From positions 39,654,003 to 39,718,002 of the forward strand of contig NC_059075.1 in assembly GCF_020497125.1 (NCBI RefSeq): a DNA stretch of 64,000 nucleotides, in the 5' to 3' direction. The position numbers and the translations under genes are program-made. The notes beneath the pieces are model-generated. The model was given only the letters and a program-made list of their open reading frames with translations, had not been told where the DNA came from and did no database searches. Within the stretch, counting starts at the first letter, position 1, and every line of letters starts with the position of its first letter. This DNA is from Mauremys mutica. Lineage: Eukaryota; Chordata; Testudines; Geoemydidae. This document shows positions 22,985-33,356 of the stretch, piece by piece.

Positions 22985-23197
22985 GCATAGGGCAGTGGTG
23001 GGCAACCTGCGGCCCATCAGGGTAATCTGCTGGTGGGCCGCGAGACAGTTTGTTTACATTGACTGTCCACAGGCACAGCCATCTGCAGCTCCCAGTGGCC
23101 GCAGTTCACCGTTCCCGGCCAATAGGAGCTGTGGAAAGAAGCGGCCAGCATGTTCCTGTGGCCTGTAGGCCGCAAGTTGCCCACCACTGGCATAGTA
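22985..23197. mobile_element. hAT-type MITE
   Basis: The element runs 22993-23189 (197 bp), starting CAGTGGTGGGCAACCTGCGG and ending CCGCAAGTTGCCCACCACTG, inverted termini with one mismatch in 20. The flanking 8-mers GCATAGGG and GCATAGTA match at 6 of 8. The left core (from 'cggcccatcagggtaatctg' for about 35 bp) is practically identical to that of the MITE at 11854, although the outer termini differ. Confidence 0.8.
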
Positions 23198-23224
23198 TGT
23201 TACAGTTGATAAGTGACTTGAGGA

Positions 23225-24115
23225 GAATTTAAATCAAAGATTTTAAAATCATCAATTTTAATCATGATTTAAATCAGCAAGTAGGAAACCTCTATTTAAA
23301 TAACTGATTATAATCTTTTTTGCATTTGTGCTTTTTAGTCTTCTTCTTAGCATATGCGCAATGTGGGGTGGCACATGATCAGGATTCATCACTGAATTTG
23401 GTCCGCTGGTTATTTTCCTAAAGAAAGGTTGATTCTCATTGGTTGGCAACCATTAAAACATGTCAATTTGCAAGTAAACAGAGCCTTCACACTAAATTTG
23501 GTGCCTTTTTTTTCTAACTAGGAGGATACGCTATAAATATACACATCTATTTAAGCAATTACATAGCTTAACATACATTTAACCAGTTCTTAATTTATTT
23601 TTTACTTTATTATTTTTAAAAATGGTGAATAATGCATTTAATAGATTAATTTCTTACTTGTGATTTGTGTCAAACTTTATTTGGATGGATTAAAAATTAA
23701 AATTAAAAATGCACAAAACCAGCATTATTGTTAAACAAAGCCACCCTAAACATGCTGAAAATATATGAAAAAGCTTATCAAAATACATTTTGCATTTAAA
23801 ACCAACTGATTAAAGAAAGTATTATCTGTATTCAGTAATTGAACAGATTGTTTCTGGTCACCAAATCTTTCAGGATTTTCGAACTAGTAGATCTCAGTCC
23901 AACACACCTAGTTTTTATTCATAGACTGGAAAAGGAAATACAAGCTTTCCATCTTTTTCAATTCCCAACTGATTTCTTAACTTTGAATAAACTAGTCATT
24001 GAACTGAATTAATTGAATAAAACTGAAATAAAAAAATCTCTCTGCACTTGCAGAAGAAGCTAGTGGCATTAATAGGTGATTTCAAATAGGTTTATTAAAA
24101 ATTATATTTAAAATA
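23225..24115. repeat. AT-rich repeat, possible MITE
   Basis: Very AT-rich, with repeated 'atttaaatca'-type motifs in both orientations near the left end and 'tttaaaataattttaaa' near the right. This resembles an AT-rich MITE I know from turtle DNA, but I cannot define termini or a target duplication. Confidence 0.35.
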
Positions 24116-24270
24116 ATTTTAAAAATAAAATAATCTATTTGTATCCATCCTAGGGAAGTGGGTACAAAGGAATGGGAAATACTGCAAGATAGGTAAGTGA
24201 GTAGGCACAAAGGCTGATAGACAGACATAGGGTGAGTGATGGAAGGTAGAAAGGAGATGGGTATAGAATG

Positions 24271-24402
24271 TATACCCTGCAGGGCCTGAGTCTGAACATC
24301 TACACTGCAATTTTATAACTCTGCAGCTTGAGCCCCATGAGCCTGAGTCAACTGACAGGCCAGCCGTGGGTGTTTTATTGCGATGTAGACATACCCTATA
24401 GT
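24271..24402. mobile_element. MITE remnant
   Basis: Contains 'catctacactgcaatttt' and, inverted at the right, 'ttattgcgatgtagacatac'. These partially pair and match a common reptilian MITE layout. Borders are uncertain. Confidence 0.4.
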
Positions 24403-25820
24403 CTTTGACAGTCCATGAAATAAGAGAAGGAAAAAGGAAGCTGAAGAGAAACCAAAAAAGTCAGTAGATAGCCAAATAAGTAGCTAAAATATCACAGACA
24501 CTTAAGCAGAGAGAGGGGGAAGAGAATTGTTTTTTTCCAGCACAAAGAATGAGAACGGCAAACTGCAGATCTTTGCACTGAAATTGGCATTTGAGAGTGA
24601 CCTCCTGATCCTCTTCAGAACACAATTATTCAGAGTATCAAACAACAAAAGAAAACAATTGCAAGCAGAATTCTAGGTGCCTCCGAATGGCCTCCACAAA
24701 GCACAGCTGAATTTTAAACCATCTTTCAGTCACTTTCCAACCTCCCACCAGCAAACCACATGCACAAGCATGGGGAAAATTTAAGCACTGACAAGTTATT
24801 GAAATCAACTCACATGCAAGGCAGCCGCCGGGGAACAGGCAAGATCATCAAGAATCCAGCTGCTGTTCCTACAGTGTAAGTGTTCTTAATGGGGAGGTTA
24901 GGAAGATTGATTTGCTGCTGTGACACCCTATTAACCAGGTACATTGCTAAATTTAGTGCCTTATGGAGGGATACATATATATGTATTAAAAAATAACTAC
25001 ATGAAGAAAGGAGGAAAGCTGCAGGTATTGCTGTGGCAGGTAATTTTTTTCTCCTGTCCTTCACTCGCATTTAAGATGGATGAAAAAATGCTTTGAATTA
25101 CTATGAACTACATTTTAAAAGTTTTATTCTCCAGAATAGCAGCATTACAATTCAATGGAATCCAGCAAAATTCCGCTTACAGGGGCTATTTGGGTGGCCT
25201 GAATTGTTTTTTCTGTAGCGGGCATAAATCTGTACAACTCTCTGCACACTAGCCAGCCATCAGTCCATCTCCTGCAATCCACAACAGTAACATGGGTTAT
25301 TGTACTGAACCACTGTGAAATGCGGCATTCTTTTTTACAGCATGCTACCTGGGTATGCCACATTGGGTTGGAATCAGACCTGCTGTAACTCCAATGGAGT
25401 TCTACCAGTGATGAATTTGGCCCTCTAGCTCCATCATCTCTTCAGTGATCTGCACAGCAATTCCCAGGATCCCAAACATGTTCAGTCACCATAACACAGC
25501 ACGTTGGGGTAAAGGAATAGCTGACGTCTTGCATTACTACTGTAATAACAAAAATTCTCTCTGACCTACCATCTGTTAGTCTCTGGGTCTATTTGCTACC
25601 CTAGGAAAGAAGTGGTGGTCTTGGTTCCTTGGGGAATCGCTGTTTCTCGTGCACACTCACAGCACACTCTTCTGGTTGCACTTTAACTGAGATAATTATC
25701 TCTTAGCAGAGTTGCTACAAACAATTCCACATTCTCTAGGGCTGACTATGGAAGCTTCATAGTACATTGAGCCAACCACACAGTGGCCCATCTCCTAAAC
25801 AAACAGCATATTCCATGCAA
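24403..25820. other. Unassigned non-coding DNA
   Basis: No gene or named repeat recognised. Confidence 0.45.
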
Positions 25821-26531
25821 ACATAAGAACGGCCATACTGAGTCTGACCAATGGTCCATCTAGACCAGTGTCATGTCTTCTGATAGTGGCCACTGCCAGA
25901 TACTTCAGAGGGAATGATCAGAACATGCCAATTTATTGAGTGATCTATCCCCTGTCATCCAGTCCCAGCTTCTGGCAATCAGGAGTTTAGGGACACCTAG
26001 AGAATGGAGTTGTATCCCTAAGTAGCTAGGTTAATAGCCATTGATGGACCTATCCTCCATGAACTTCATTCTTTTTGATCCCAGTTATACTTTTGGCCTT
26101 CACAACATCCCCTGGCAATGACTTCCACAGGTTGACTGTGCGTTGTATGAAGAAGTACTTCCTTATGTTTGTTTTAAACCTGCTGCCTATTAATTTTGTT
26201 GGGTAACCCCAGTTTGCGTGTTATGTGAAGATATAAGTAACACTTCCTTATACACTTTCTCTACACCATTCACGACTGTACAGAACTCTATCATATCCCA
26301 ATTTAGTCATCTCTTTTCTAAGTTGAACAGGCCCAGTCTTTTTAATCTCTCCTTATATGGGAGCTGTTCCATACCCTTAATCATTTTTGTTGCCCTTCTC
26401 TAGACCTTTTCCAATTCTAGTATATCTTTTTAGAGATGGGTGACCAGAACCAAAGGTATGGGCATACCATGGATTTATATAGTGGCATTATGATATTTTT
26501 GTCATATTATCTATCCCGTTCCTAATGGCTC

Positions 26532-26720
26532 CTAACAATCTATTAGCTTTTTTGACTGCCACTGTGCACTGAGTGGATGTTTTACAGGACTATCCACAAA
26601 GATGCCAAGATTTTTTTCTTGAATGGTAACAGCTAATTTAGGCCCCATCATTTTGTATGTATTGTTGGGATTATGTTTTGCAAGGCTCATTACTTTGCAT
26701 TTATCAATATAGAATTTCAT
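26532..26720 (-). pseudogene. CR1 reverse transcriptase remnant
   Basis: A 62-codon open piece reading MKFYIDKCKVMSLAKHN and then KNLGIFVDSPVKHPLSAQ. These match the CR1 block after the FADD box ('MKFNKDKCKVLHLG ... RDLGVIVD' in the intact copy at 20547). Flanking frames are broken. Relic only. Confidence 0.75.
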
Positions 26721-27655
26721 CTGCCATTTTCTGACCCAATCACCCAGTTTTGTGAGATCCCTTCATACATCTTCACAGCCTGCTTTGGACTTAACTATCT
26801 TGAGTAGTTGTGTATGATCTGCAGACTTTGCCACCTCACTGTTTACCCCTTTTTCCAAATTATTTATGAATATGGTGAACACCACCAGTTCCAGTACAGA
26901 TCATTGAGGACACCACTATTTACCTCTTTCCATTGTGAAAACTGACCATTTATTCCGACCATTTGTTTCCTATCTTTAAACCAGTTACTGATCCATTAAA
27001 GGACCTTCCCTCTTTTGCTTAAAAGCCTTTGGTGAGGGACCTTGTTAAAGACTTTCTGAAAGTCCAAGTGCACTGTATCAACTGGATCACCTTTGTCCAC
27101 ATGTTTGTTGATCCCCTCAAAGAATTCTAATAGATTGGCAATGCACAATTTCCCTTAACAAAAGCCATTTGGACTCTTCCTCAACAAATCATGACCATCT
27201 GTGTGTCTGATAATTCTGTTCTTTACTATAGTTCAACCGATTTGCCTGGTACTGAAGTTAGGCCTACTGCCCTGTAATTGCCTCTGGAGCTTTGTAATAA
27301 ACCAAAACCAGCATTATATTAGCTATCTGTCAGTCATCTTGTAAAGCGGCTGATTTAAATGGTAGCTTACATTCCACAGTTCACAGTTCTGCAATTTCAT
27401 ATCTGAGTTCCTTCAGAACTCTTGGGTGAATACCATCTGGCCTGGTGACTTATTACTGTTTAATTTATCAATTTGTACCAAAATCTCCTCTACTGACACC
27501 TCAGACTGGGACAGTTCCTCACATCTGTCACCTAAAAAACTGGTTCAGATGTGGGAATCTCCTTTTCATCCTCTGCAATAAAGACCAATGCAAAGAATTC
27601 ATTTAGCTTTGTTGAAACCACTTTGTCTTTGAGTGCTCCTTTAGCACCTCATTCA

Positions 27656-27835
27656 TCGAAGGGCCCCACTCAGGAGCAGTGGAAGCACCCTAAAGTGAAG
27701 GGGCCACAGGCACCCAAACCAAGGCCCCACTCCCTCCACACTGCCACTTCCTCCTCCCTAGACCTCGCTCCCCCTGTGCTGCCTCCCCTCTCACCCCGGC
27801 CCAAGACCATGGTCACCTGAGCCCCCCTGTTCCGG
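27656..27835. repeat. GC-rich insertion within the old CR1
   Basis: Between CR1-matching flanks ('cctttagcacctcattcatc' before, 'cactgattgtttggcaggc' after) lies about 180 bp of C-rich sequence unlike CR1. A short repeated 'gccccact/gcccact' at the two edges could be a target duplication. The class is not recognisable. Confidence 0.45.
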
Positions 27836-28357
27836 TGCCCCTGAGCCCACTGATTGTTTGGCAGGCATCTTGCTTCTGATGTAATTAAAAAAATTGCTGT
27901 TAGTGTTTGTGTCTTTTGCTAGTTGCTCTTCAAATTCTTTTTTGGCCTATTTTTTTTGTTTTGTTTTTACAGTCAATGTGCCAGAGTTTATGCTCCTTTC
28001 TATATTCCTCAGTAGGATCTGACTTCCAATTCTGCCTCTTTTATTCTGTTTGGCCATGGGGGCATTTTTTTTGTCCTCTTTAAAAAAAAATTATGTAGGG
28101 GTATACATAAAGTTTGAGCCTCTATTATGGTGGTTTTTAAAAGTTTCCATGCAGCTTTATTATTATTGTAACTGTTCCTTTTAATTTAGATTTATCTAGC
28201 CTCATTTTTGTGTAGTTCCTCTTTTTGAAGTTCAACCCACAATAGCATTTCTTTGTTATTTTTCCTCCTACAAGGATGTTAAATTTAGTTACATCATGGC
28301 CACTATTACTGAGTGGTTCAGCTACTTTAACCTCTTGGACCAAATCCTATGCACCAC

Positions 28358-28558
28358 TTAGGACGACATAAAGAAATGCCTGTCTCCTGCAGGCTCCAGG
28401 ACTAGCTGCTCCAAGAAGGAGCCATTAATGGTGTCTAGAGATTTTATCTCTGCATCCTGTCCTGAGGTGACATGTTCCCAGTCAATATGGGGATACTTGA
28501 AATCCTCCATTATTATTGGATTTTCTGTTTGTGTAGCTTCTCTGATTTCCCTGAGCAT
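28358..28558 (-). pseudogene. CR1 endonuclease-region remnant
   Basis: The piece includes IIMEDFKYPHIDWE, which corresponds to the 'GDFN.P.I.W' catalytic motif of the apurinic-type endonuclease of CR1 (the Gly before Asp is changed to Glu), followed by GSFLEQLVLEPAG, the typical next block. The combination confirms that this CR1 copy once reached into the endonuclease domain. Confidence 0.72.
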
Positions 28559-28970
28559 TTCACAATCACCATCACGGTCAGCAGTATATTCCTACTGCTA
28601 TACTCTTATTATTCAATCATGGAATTTTTATCCCTAGAGATTTTATGGTACTGTGATTTATTTAAGTTATTTACTATTTTGATTCTATGCTTTCTTTCAC
28701 ATATAGTGCCACTCCCCCACCGGTGCAACCTACTCTGCCATTCCTATATATTTTGTACCCTGGTATTACCATGCCTCATTGATTATCATCATTCCACCAA
28801 ATTCCTGTGATGCTTATTATATCAATATCTTCATTTAATACCAAATACTCAAGCTCACCCCATCTTAGTATTTAGACTTCTTGTATTTGTATACAAGCAC
28901 TTATAACATTTGTCAATTTTTAGAGGTCTGCCTTCATCAGCTCTATGCATTGCACTACTGCTTGTTCAGT

Positions 28971-29865
28971 ACTGGATCCAATTTAAGATGCCTGGTCTTT
29001 GCCTTCAAAACCCTGATGATATTAGGACCTGACAAATGAAAACCTGAGAGACTGCACCTCTCCCTCTCCACATCAAAACATGAATACTAGGACCAACAGG
29101 GGCAGTGCAGTAGAAGGTAGCTACAGCAAAGTTCTTGCATGGTGCCTGGCTGTGGAATTTCCTTTTCCACAGCACAGTGCAAGACACACCCTTTCTGATA
29201 ATCTCCCTCCTGTCAGTATCTCCCTCAAAGACGCATATAATAAAACCTCACTGAGGGAGGAGAGAATACAGCCTTACCAAGCAGATGGTGATTCTCATTT
29301 TTTTATTTGGCACCTAGAAAACTTGTTGATCAGGACACCGAAACACACAGATATAGCAGATACAGAAAGATAAATAGCTGGACAAGAGCATATTGGACAA
29401 TGCCAAATGACAAGGAGCCAATTGCATGCCTATTGACTTAGTAGGTTTTACTGGTAAACACTGCATCATAACCACGTATTTAAAGGCTTCTTGTGGATTA
29501 CTGAGCCATTATACTTAGAGTGCAAAGTAATGATTGTAGAACTTGAGTGCAGTTTAGGAGACAGAAATAAATTCAATTTAAATTGTAGTGCTATAGGATT
29601 TACTGTGAAATTAAGTCAGTAGTTAACGATAATTACACCATAATTAAATAGTCAACGTTGCCATATTATCGAAGGGGAGTTACAGACTCTCCATGCACTG
29701 GAAATGTGAGCATTGAGCTCGTTTTGATTCACAGGGAGGCAGACAACCTTTTGGACACTGACCACATCTAGGATACATAAATGTCTGGATTGTGCCAGCA
29801 ATCTCGTTTGAACATAACTGGTTTAGGTCTACGGAATTCCAGCAATAATGCAGTTAAGACTGTAT
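28971..29865. other. Unassigned DNA, possible L2-like LINE traces
   Basis: The stretch 'aagatgcctggtctttgccttcaaaaccctgatg' near 28987-29020 resembles the 3' region of L2-like LINEs in sauropsids. I cannot follow it far enough to define an element. The rest is unassigned. Confidence 0.3.
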
Positions 29866-29938
29866 CACACTGTGATCTTGTCAGATCTCACAAGCTGAGT
29901 AAGATCAGACCCAGTTAGTATTAGTACAAGAGCAGGGG
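29866..29938 (+). mobile_element. 5S-rRNA-derived SINE head fragment
   Basis: 'gatcttgtcagatctcacaa' followed by 'gctgagtaagatcagacc' and 'agttagtattag' tracks the 5S rRNA sequence from the GATCTCGTC region to the TTAGTACTT region, with several substitutions. The internal control regions are too diverged for a functional 5S gene. Confidence 0.65.
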
Positions 29939-30157
29939 TGGCAGGTATCATAGGACCTGGTCAGACTGTGGCCCTGCCCATGCTCTGCTCCCCAACCCTG
30001 AAGCCAGTGGGGGCTCCACTTCAGCTGCAGCCTGGAGCTCGACTGGCGGCCAAGGACTGGGGTGGCTGGCAGGAGTCAGGGCCACTCAAGCCAGCCGGGG
30101 CAGCTCAAGGGTCAGGCCCATGGCCGGGCTCAGGACAGCCCTGGGCAGAGCGCAGGA

Positions 30158-31112
30158 AGCTTGGGTAGTATCGCCAACTTTCTATTTGCAGAAAACCGAA
30201 CACGCTTGCCCTGACCCCTTCCTCGCCCCTTCCCTGAGGCCTTGCCTCTGCCCTGCCCCTTCTCCAGTGCCCTACCCCGCACTCACTCCATCCCCACTCC
30301 ATCGCTCGCTCTCCCCCACTTGCTCATTTTCACCAGGCTGGGAGAGGGGTGAGGGCTCCAGCTGGGGGTGCGGGCTCTGGGGTGGGGTCAGGGATGAGGT
30401 TTTGGAGTGCAGGATGGGCTCTGGGTTGGGGCCAAGGGGTTCAGAGTGTGAGGGGGGCTCCGGGCTGGGGCAGGGTGTCGGAGAGCATATGGGCTCTGGG
30501 CTGGGGAAGCAAGCTCCAGGGTGGGGCCATAAATGAGGGGTTCAGGGTGCAGGAAGGGGCTCCGGGATGGGGCAGGAGTTTGGGGTGCAGGAAGGGGTGA
30601 GGGTTCCAGCTGGGGATGTGGGCTCTGGTGTGGGGCCAGGGGGTTCAGAGTGCAGGAGGAGGTGCAGGCTCCAGGAGAGAGCTTGGTGCAGGAGGGGGCT
30701 CAGAGCTGGCACAGGGAGTTGGGGTGCAGGAGGGGGCTCAGGTCTGGGCGTGGGAAGGGATGCGGGCTCCGGGCAGCATTTACCTCAGGCAGATCCCAGG
30801 AAGTGGTGACATGTCCCTGAAGCTCCTAGGCAGAGGCAAGTCCAGGTGGCTCTGCGAGCTGCCCCCGTCTGCAGGGGCCGCCCCTCCAGCTCACATTGGC
30901 TGCAGTTCCCAGCCAATCAGACATGCAGAGCCAGTGCTCGGGACCACTGCACAGAGCCCACGTGGCCACCCCTGCTCCTAGGAGCCAGAGGGACAAGTTG
31001 CCACTTCTGGGAGCCATGCAGAGTCGGGTAGGAAGGGACCAGAGCTGCCTATATCCCTTTTTGACCAGGCGTTCCAGTTGAAAACTGGACACCTGGCAAC
31101 CCTAGGCTTGGG
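30158..31112. mobile_element. hAT-type MITE, GC-rich, with internal minisatellite
   Basis: The element runs 30166-31104 (939 bp) between AGCTTGGG (30158-30165) and GGCTTGGG (31105-31112), 7 of 8 matching. The left end resembles 'tagtatcgccaac' and the right end is 'cacctggcaacccta'. It is the same family as 43221-43839: both share the 'cctgaccccttcctcgcc' type left half, a 'ttttcaccaggctggg' block and a 'gctcctagg' block. Open frames of 60-138 codons on both strands are composition artefacts. Confidence 0.75.
30340..30775 (+). repeat. GC-rich minisatellite inside the MITE
   Basis: Imperfect repeats built on 'gggctctgggctggggcaggg' and 'gggtgcaggaggggctc' motifs, of variable spacing (roughly 35-60 bp). 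The sister copy at 43221 lacks this expansion almost entirely, so it arose after the copies separated or was lost from the other. Confidence 0.65.
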
Positions 31113-31429
31113 GCTCCAGCCTCAGGGGGAGGAGGGTTTCAGGGAATGGCGGGGATTCACCCACCACCCATTTACAAGAGACAAAGGAAAACCTAGGGCA
31201 GTGTGGTAAATAGTTTTGGAGATTCACTTGGGAGGACTTTCTCTCCACTTTTGGAGAGTATTGAACCAATGGTCCAATATGGTGTTAAGAGGCATTGCTC
31301 CCCTGGAGGTGTTATTCTAATAAAGGGTGTTATTCTAATAAACATTTTGCATTTTTACCCCATCTTTCATGAAGTGATTTCTTTATCTAAGTCTTATCAA
31401 AGCACCGGGAAGAAAATATGATTATGTTT

Positions 31430-31520
31430 ATTTTATACTTGAGTAAACGGTGGCACAACTATGTTAAGTGACTTGCCCCAATCATACAGTAAGTCACTGG
31501 CAGAGCTCAGTAGACGCCAG
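31430..31520 (-). mobile_element. MIR-type CORE-SINE fragment
   Basis: 'gttaagtgacttgccccaatcatacagtaagtcactggcagagc' fits the reverse-complement MIR core. Degraded. A small fold-back stretch follows at about 31545-31630. Confidence 0.6.
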
Positions 31521-32609
31521 GGCCAAGATTATCAAAGTAAAAATGATTTTCAGTGCCCAACTTGAGACACCTTTAAGGGGCATGATTTTCAGAAGTTGGG
31601 TGCAAAACACTGTCTAAAAATCAGGCCCCTTGAAGGCAACTCGTATTTAATTTTTAAAAAAATCTTAGCCCCAGTGTTCAGTATCATGCTTTAACTTCTG
31701 GACCCAGACAGAACTATACCCCCTTGATGAAGCATGAAGCAGAGCTCCTGATCACAATGAAAGTCCTCTTGCAAAAGCTGGAGTTTTAGGCCTTGGGATC
31801 CTGACCATATTCCACATTAGATGCCCTAAGCCTAAGTATTTATATTGCAATGATTAGATCAGGACATCTTTGTTCCCTGTTCATACACTACTCCATAGGA
31901 GCTGGAACTAGGGATGCTGCTGCATCCCCTGGCCTGAATATAGGTTTTACAGTTTAGTTCAATGGTTCTTAGCACCCTGTAGTGAGGCGGCCTTGCTCCC
32001 AGCCGCCCCAGAGAGGGACGAGCCCTTACGGATGCCAAAGTGGGCGGAGCCGCAGGAGCCTGTGCCCGCCCCCCAGAGGTCAAGGCGCAAGACAGGAAGT
32101 ATAAAAGCCCAGCCCCAGGGCTCAGAAGCTGCCTGGCTGCCGGAGAGGCCAGACGCTGGTGCCCTAGCTCCCGCTGGGGAGACTCCTGCCGCCTGCGACC
32201 AACCCGAGGACTAGCTGTACCTGCGGAGCCTGGACGCCGACCAGGCGCTGGAAGAGCCCCTAGGCCGGCCGGTACAAAGGGACCCTGAGGAGCTGCCCAG
32301 TTTACCCCTCGCTCAGTATCCTGAGGACCCCATGGTGTGGGACGCTGCAGAAGATGCTGCCGAGACAGAGGTACCGGTAGAGGGGGAGGTTGGAAGTAGC
32401 CCGGGGGCAGCCGACCCTAGTCTGGCTGCAGTACACCCAGAGCCAATGTCAGTGTGTTGCGGCCAGGATCCCCACTGACACCGCAGCAGGCTGCCTGCCG
32501 CTGTTAGGGCCCCGGGCTGGGATGCAGAGGAGTGGGCGGGCCTGCGTCCCCCCTGCCACCCCACTCACAGGTGGCAGTCTCCCCCTCGCCCAGACGCTCA
32601 GGCCCAGGA

Positions 32610-32866
32610 GCCTGGGCTTCTTAACTTACTACTGTTTGTTGCCCCGCCCTGATTTAGGGCCTGGGCTTACTGAACTGTTTGCTCAGCCCCTGCCTGAGGG
32701 TCTAAACCCTGAAATGTTTGCTGCCCTGCCCCGACCTAGGGCCGGGGCTTATATACTGAGCTACTTTGCTCAGCCCCTGCCTGAGGGTCTAAGCCCCAAA
32801 TTGTTGTTTGCTGCCCCGCCCCAACCTAGGGCCAGGGCTTGAATACTAAACTGTTTGCTCAGCCCC
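32610..32866 (+). repeat. Tandem repeat, period about 87-89 bp, three units
   Basis: The unit contains GCTCAGCCCC, starting at 32681, 32768 and 32857, followed by 'tgcctgagggtctaa' in the first two. The third unit is split exactly after AGCCCC by the retroviral insertion and resumes at 36993 with 'tgcctgagggcctgagc'. Confidence 0.75.
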
Positions 32867-33159
32867 TGTGGGATTGTTGTGCATGAGAGTGTGAGAAACT
32901 GACATGCAAGTTTCAAGGATGAAGCTAGTTCTTATCTGCTGGGAGACAATAACAGGATAATAAATTAAAGGGTTGGCCAGGATGTTAAATAGCCAATGAA
33001 GTTACAGCTGTGCCTGTCTGCACCTTATTAACCAATTAGCAATTGCTTGATTGCCTGCATTAATTGTATAAATGAAATATGCTGGAGAGAAATAAATGAC
33101 TCTGCTTTAAAAATCATATTGGTGGTCGAGCTCTGTCCACGCACGCCTGCGCTGCAACA
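32867..33159 (+). repeat. 5' LTR, 293 bp
   Basis: Starts TGTGGGATTG, ends GCTGCAACA. Identical over its whole length to the 3' LTR. Carries a TATA-type box TATAAAT at 33067-33073 and AATAAA at 33091-33096, only 24 bp downstream. Transcription would therefore start about at or just after the poly(A) signal, leaving a short R region. Confidence 0.93.
33067..33096 (+). promoter_or_regulatory. LTR core promoter and overlapping poly(A) signal
   Basis: TATAAAT (33067-33073) and AATAAA (33091-33096) are spaced so that a start 25-30 bp after the TATA box would fall at 33092-33103. The poly(A) signal would thus sit in U3 or at the U3/R edge, as is known for avian sarcoma/leukosis LTRs. The same pair is at 36894-36900 and 36918-36923 in the 3' copy. 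Confidence 0.65.
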
Positions 33160-33161
33160 AA

Positions 33162-33179
33162 TGGTGACCCCGACGTGAT
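33162..33179 (+). other. Primer-binding site for tRNA-Trp
   Basis: TGGTGACCCCGACGTGAT begins 3 bases after the 5' LTR and is complementary over 18 bases to the 3' end of vertebrate tRNA-Trp including CCA. This is the primer used by alpharetroviruses. The match to the tRNA is from knowledge, not from a search. Confidence 0.88.
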
Positions 33180-33315
33180 TCGTATCGAATGAAAGTGTCG
33201 GTGGCCTGACCCAGGCGGAGAAGCCCAGAGGCGAACGGCCAGGAGCCTGAGCCCAGAGGCGGGGAGTGCTTATCCGACGTGACTCGTATCGAGTGATGAT
33301 AGTGTCGGGAGCCTG
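33171..33315 (+). repeat. Duplicated leader module with covarying stem
   Basis: The module starting CGACGTGA occurs at 33171 (overlapping the primer-binding site) and at 33275, 104 bp later. Copy one carries the hairpin ATTCG-TAT-CGAAT and copy two ACTCG-TAT-CGAGT: the second and the twelfth bases change together and keep the stem paired. Outer CGAC and GTCG can also pair around each hairpin. Confidence 0.75.
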
Positions 33316-33356
33316 AGCCCAGAGGCGAACGGCCAGGAGCCTGAGCCCAGAGGCGA

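Larger units (their letters stand above)
25822..28970 (-). mobile_element. Old CR1 LINE, about 3.1 kb, antisense and decayed
   Basis: The + strand starts with 'aacataagaacggccatactg...ccaatggtccatctagac', the reverse complement of an older CR1 3' UTR type. The body then follows the CR1 order: 3' UTR, reverse transcriptase, then endonuclease-side sequence to about 28.6 kb. Many stops and indels break the coding frames. A GC-rich block at about 27656-27835 interrupts it. The far 5' border (28.9-29.0 kb) is approximate. Confidence 0.8.

Noticed and set aside
29866..29938. Functional 5S rRNA gene
   Set aside because: Only part of the molecule is present and the internal control regions are substituted.
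30105..31092. Cluster of Gly/Ala/Pro-rich open frames on both strands
   Set aside because: They fall within a GC-rich MITE and its minisatellite and are not protein-coding.
32390..32842. 150-codon frame
   Set aside because: It runs through the about 88-bp tandem repeat and repeats the same peptide pattern; it has no known domain and is broken from the acidic frame upstream.
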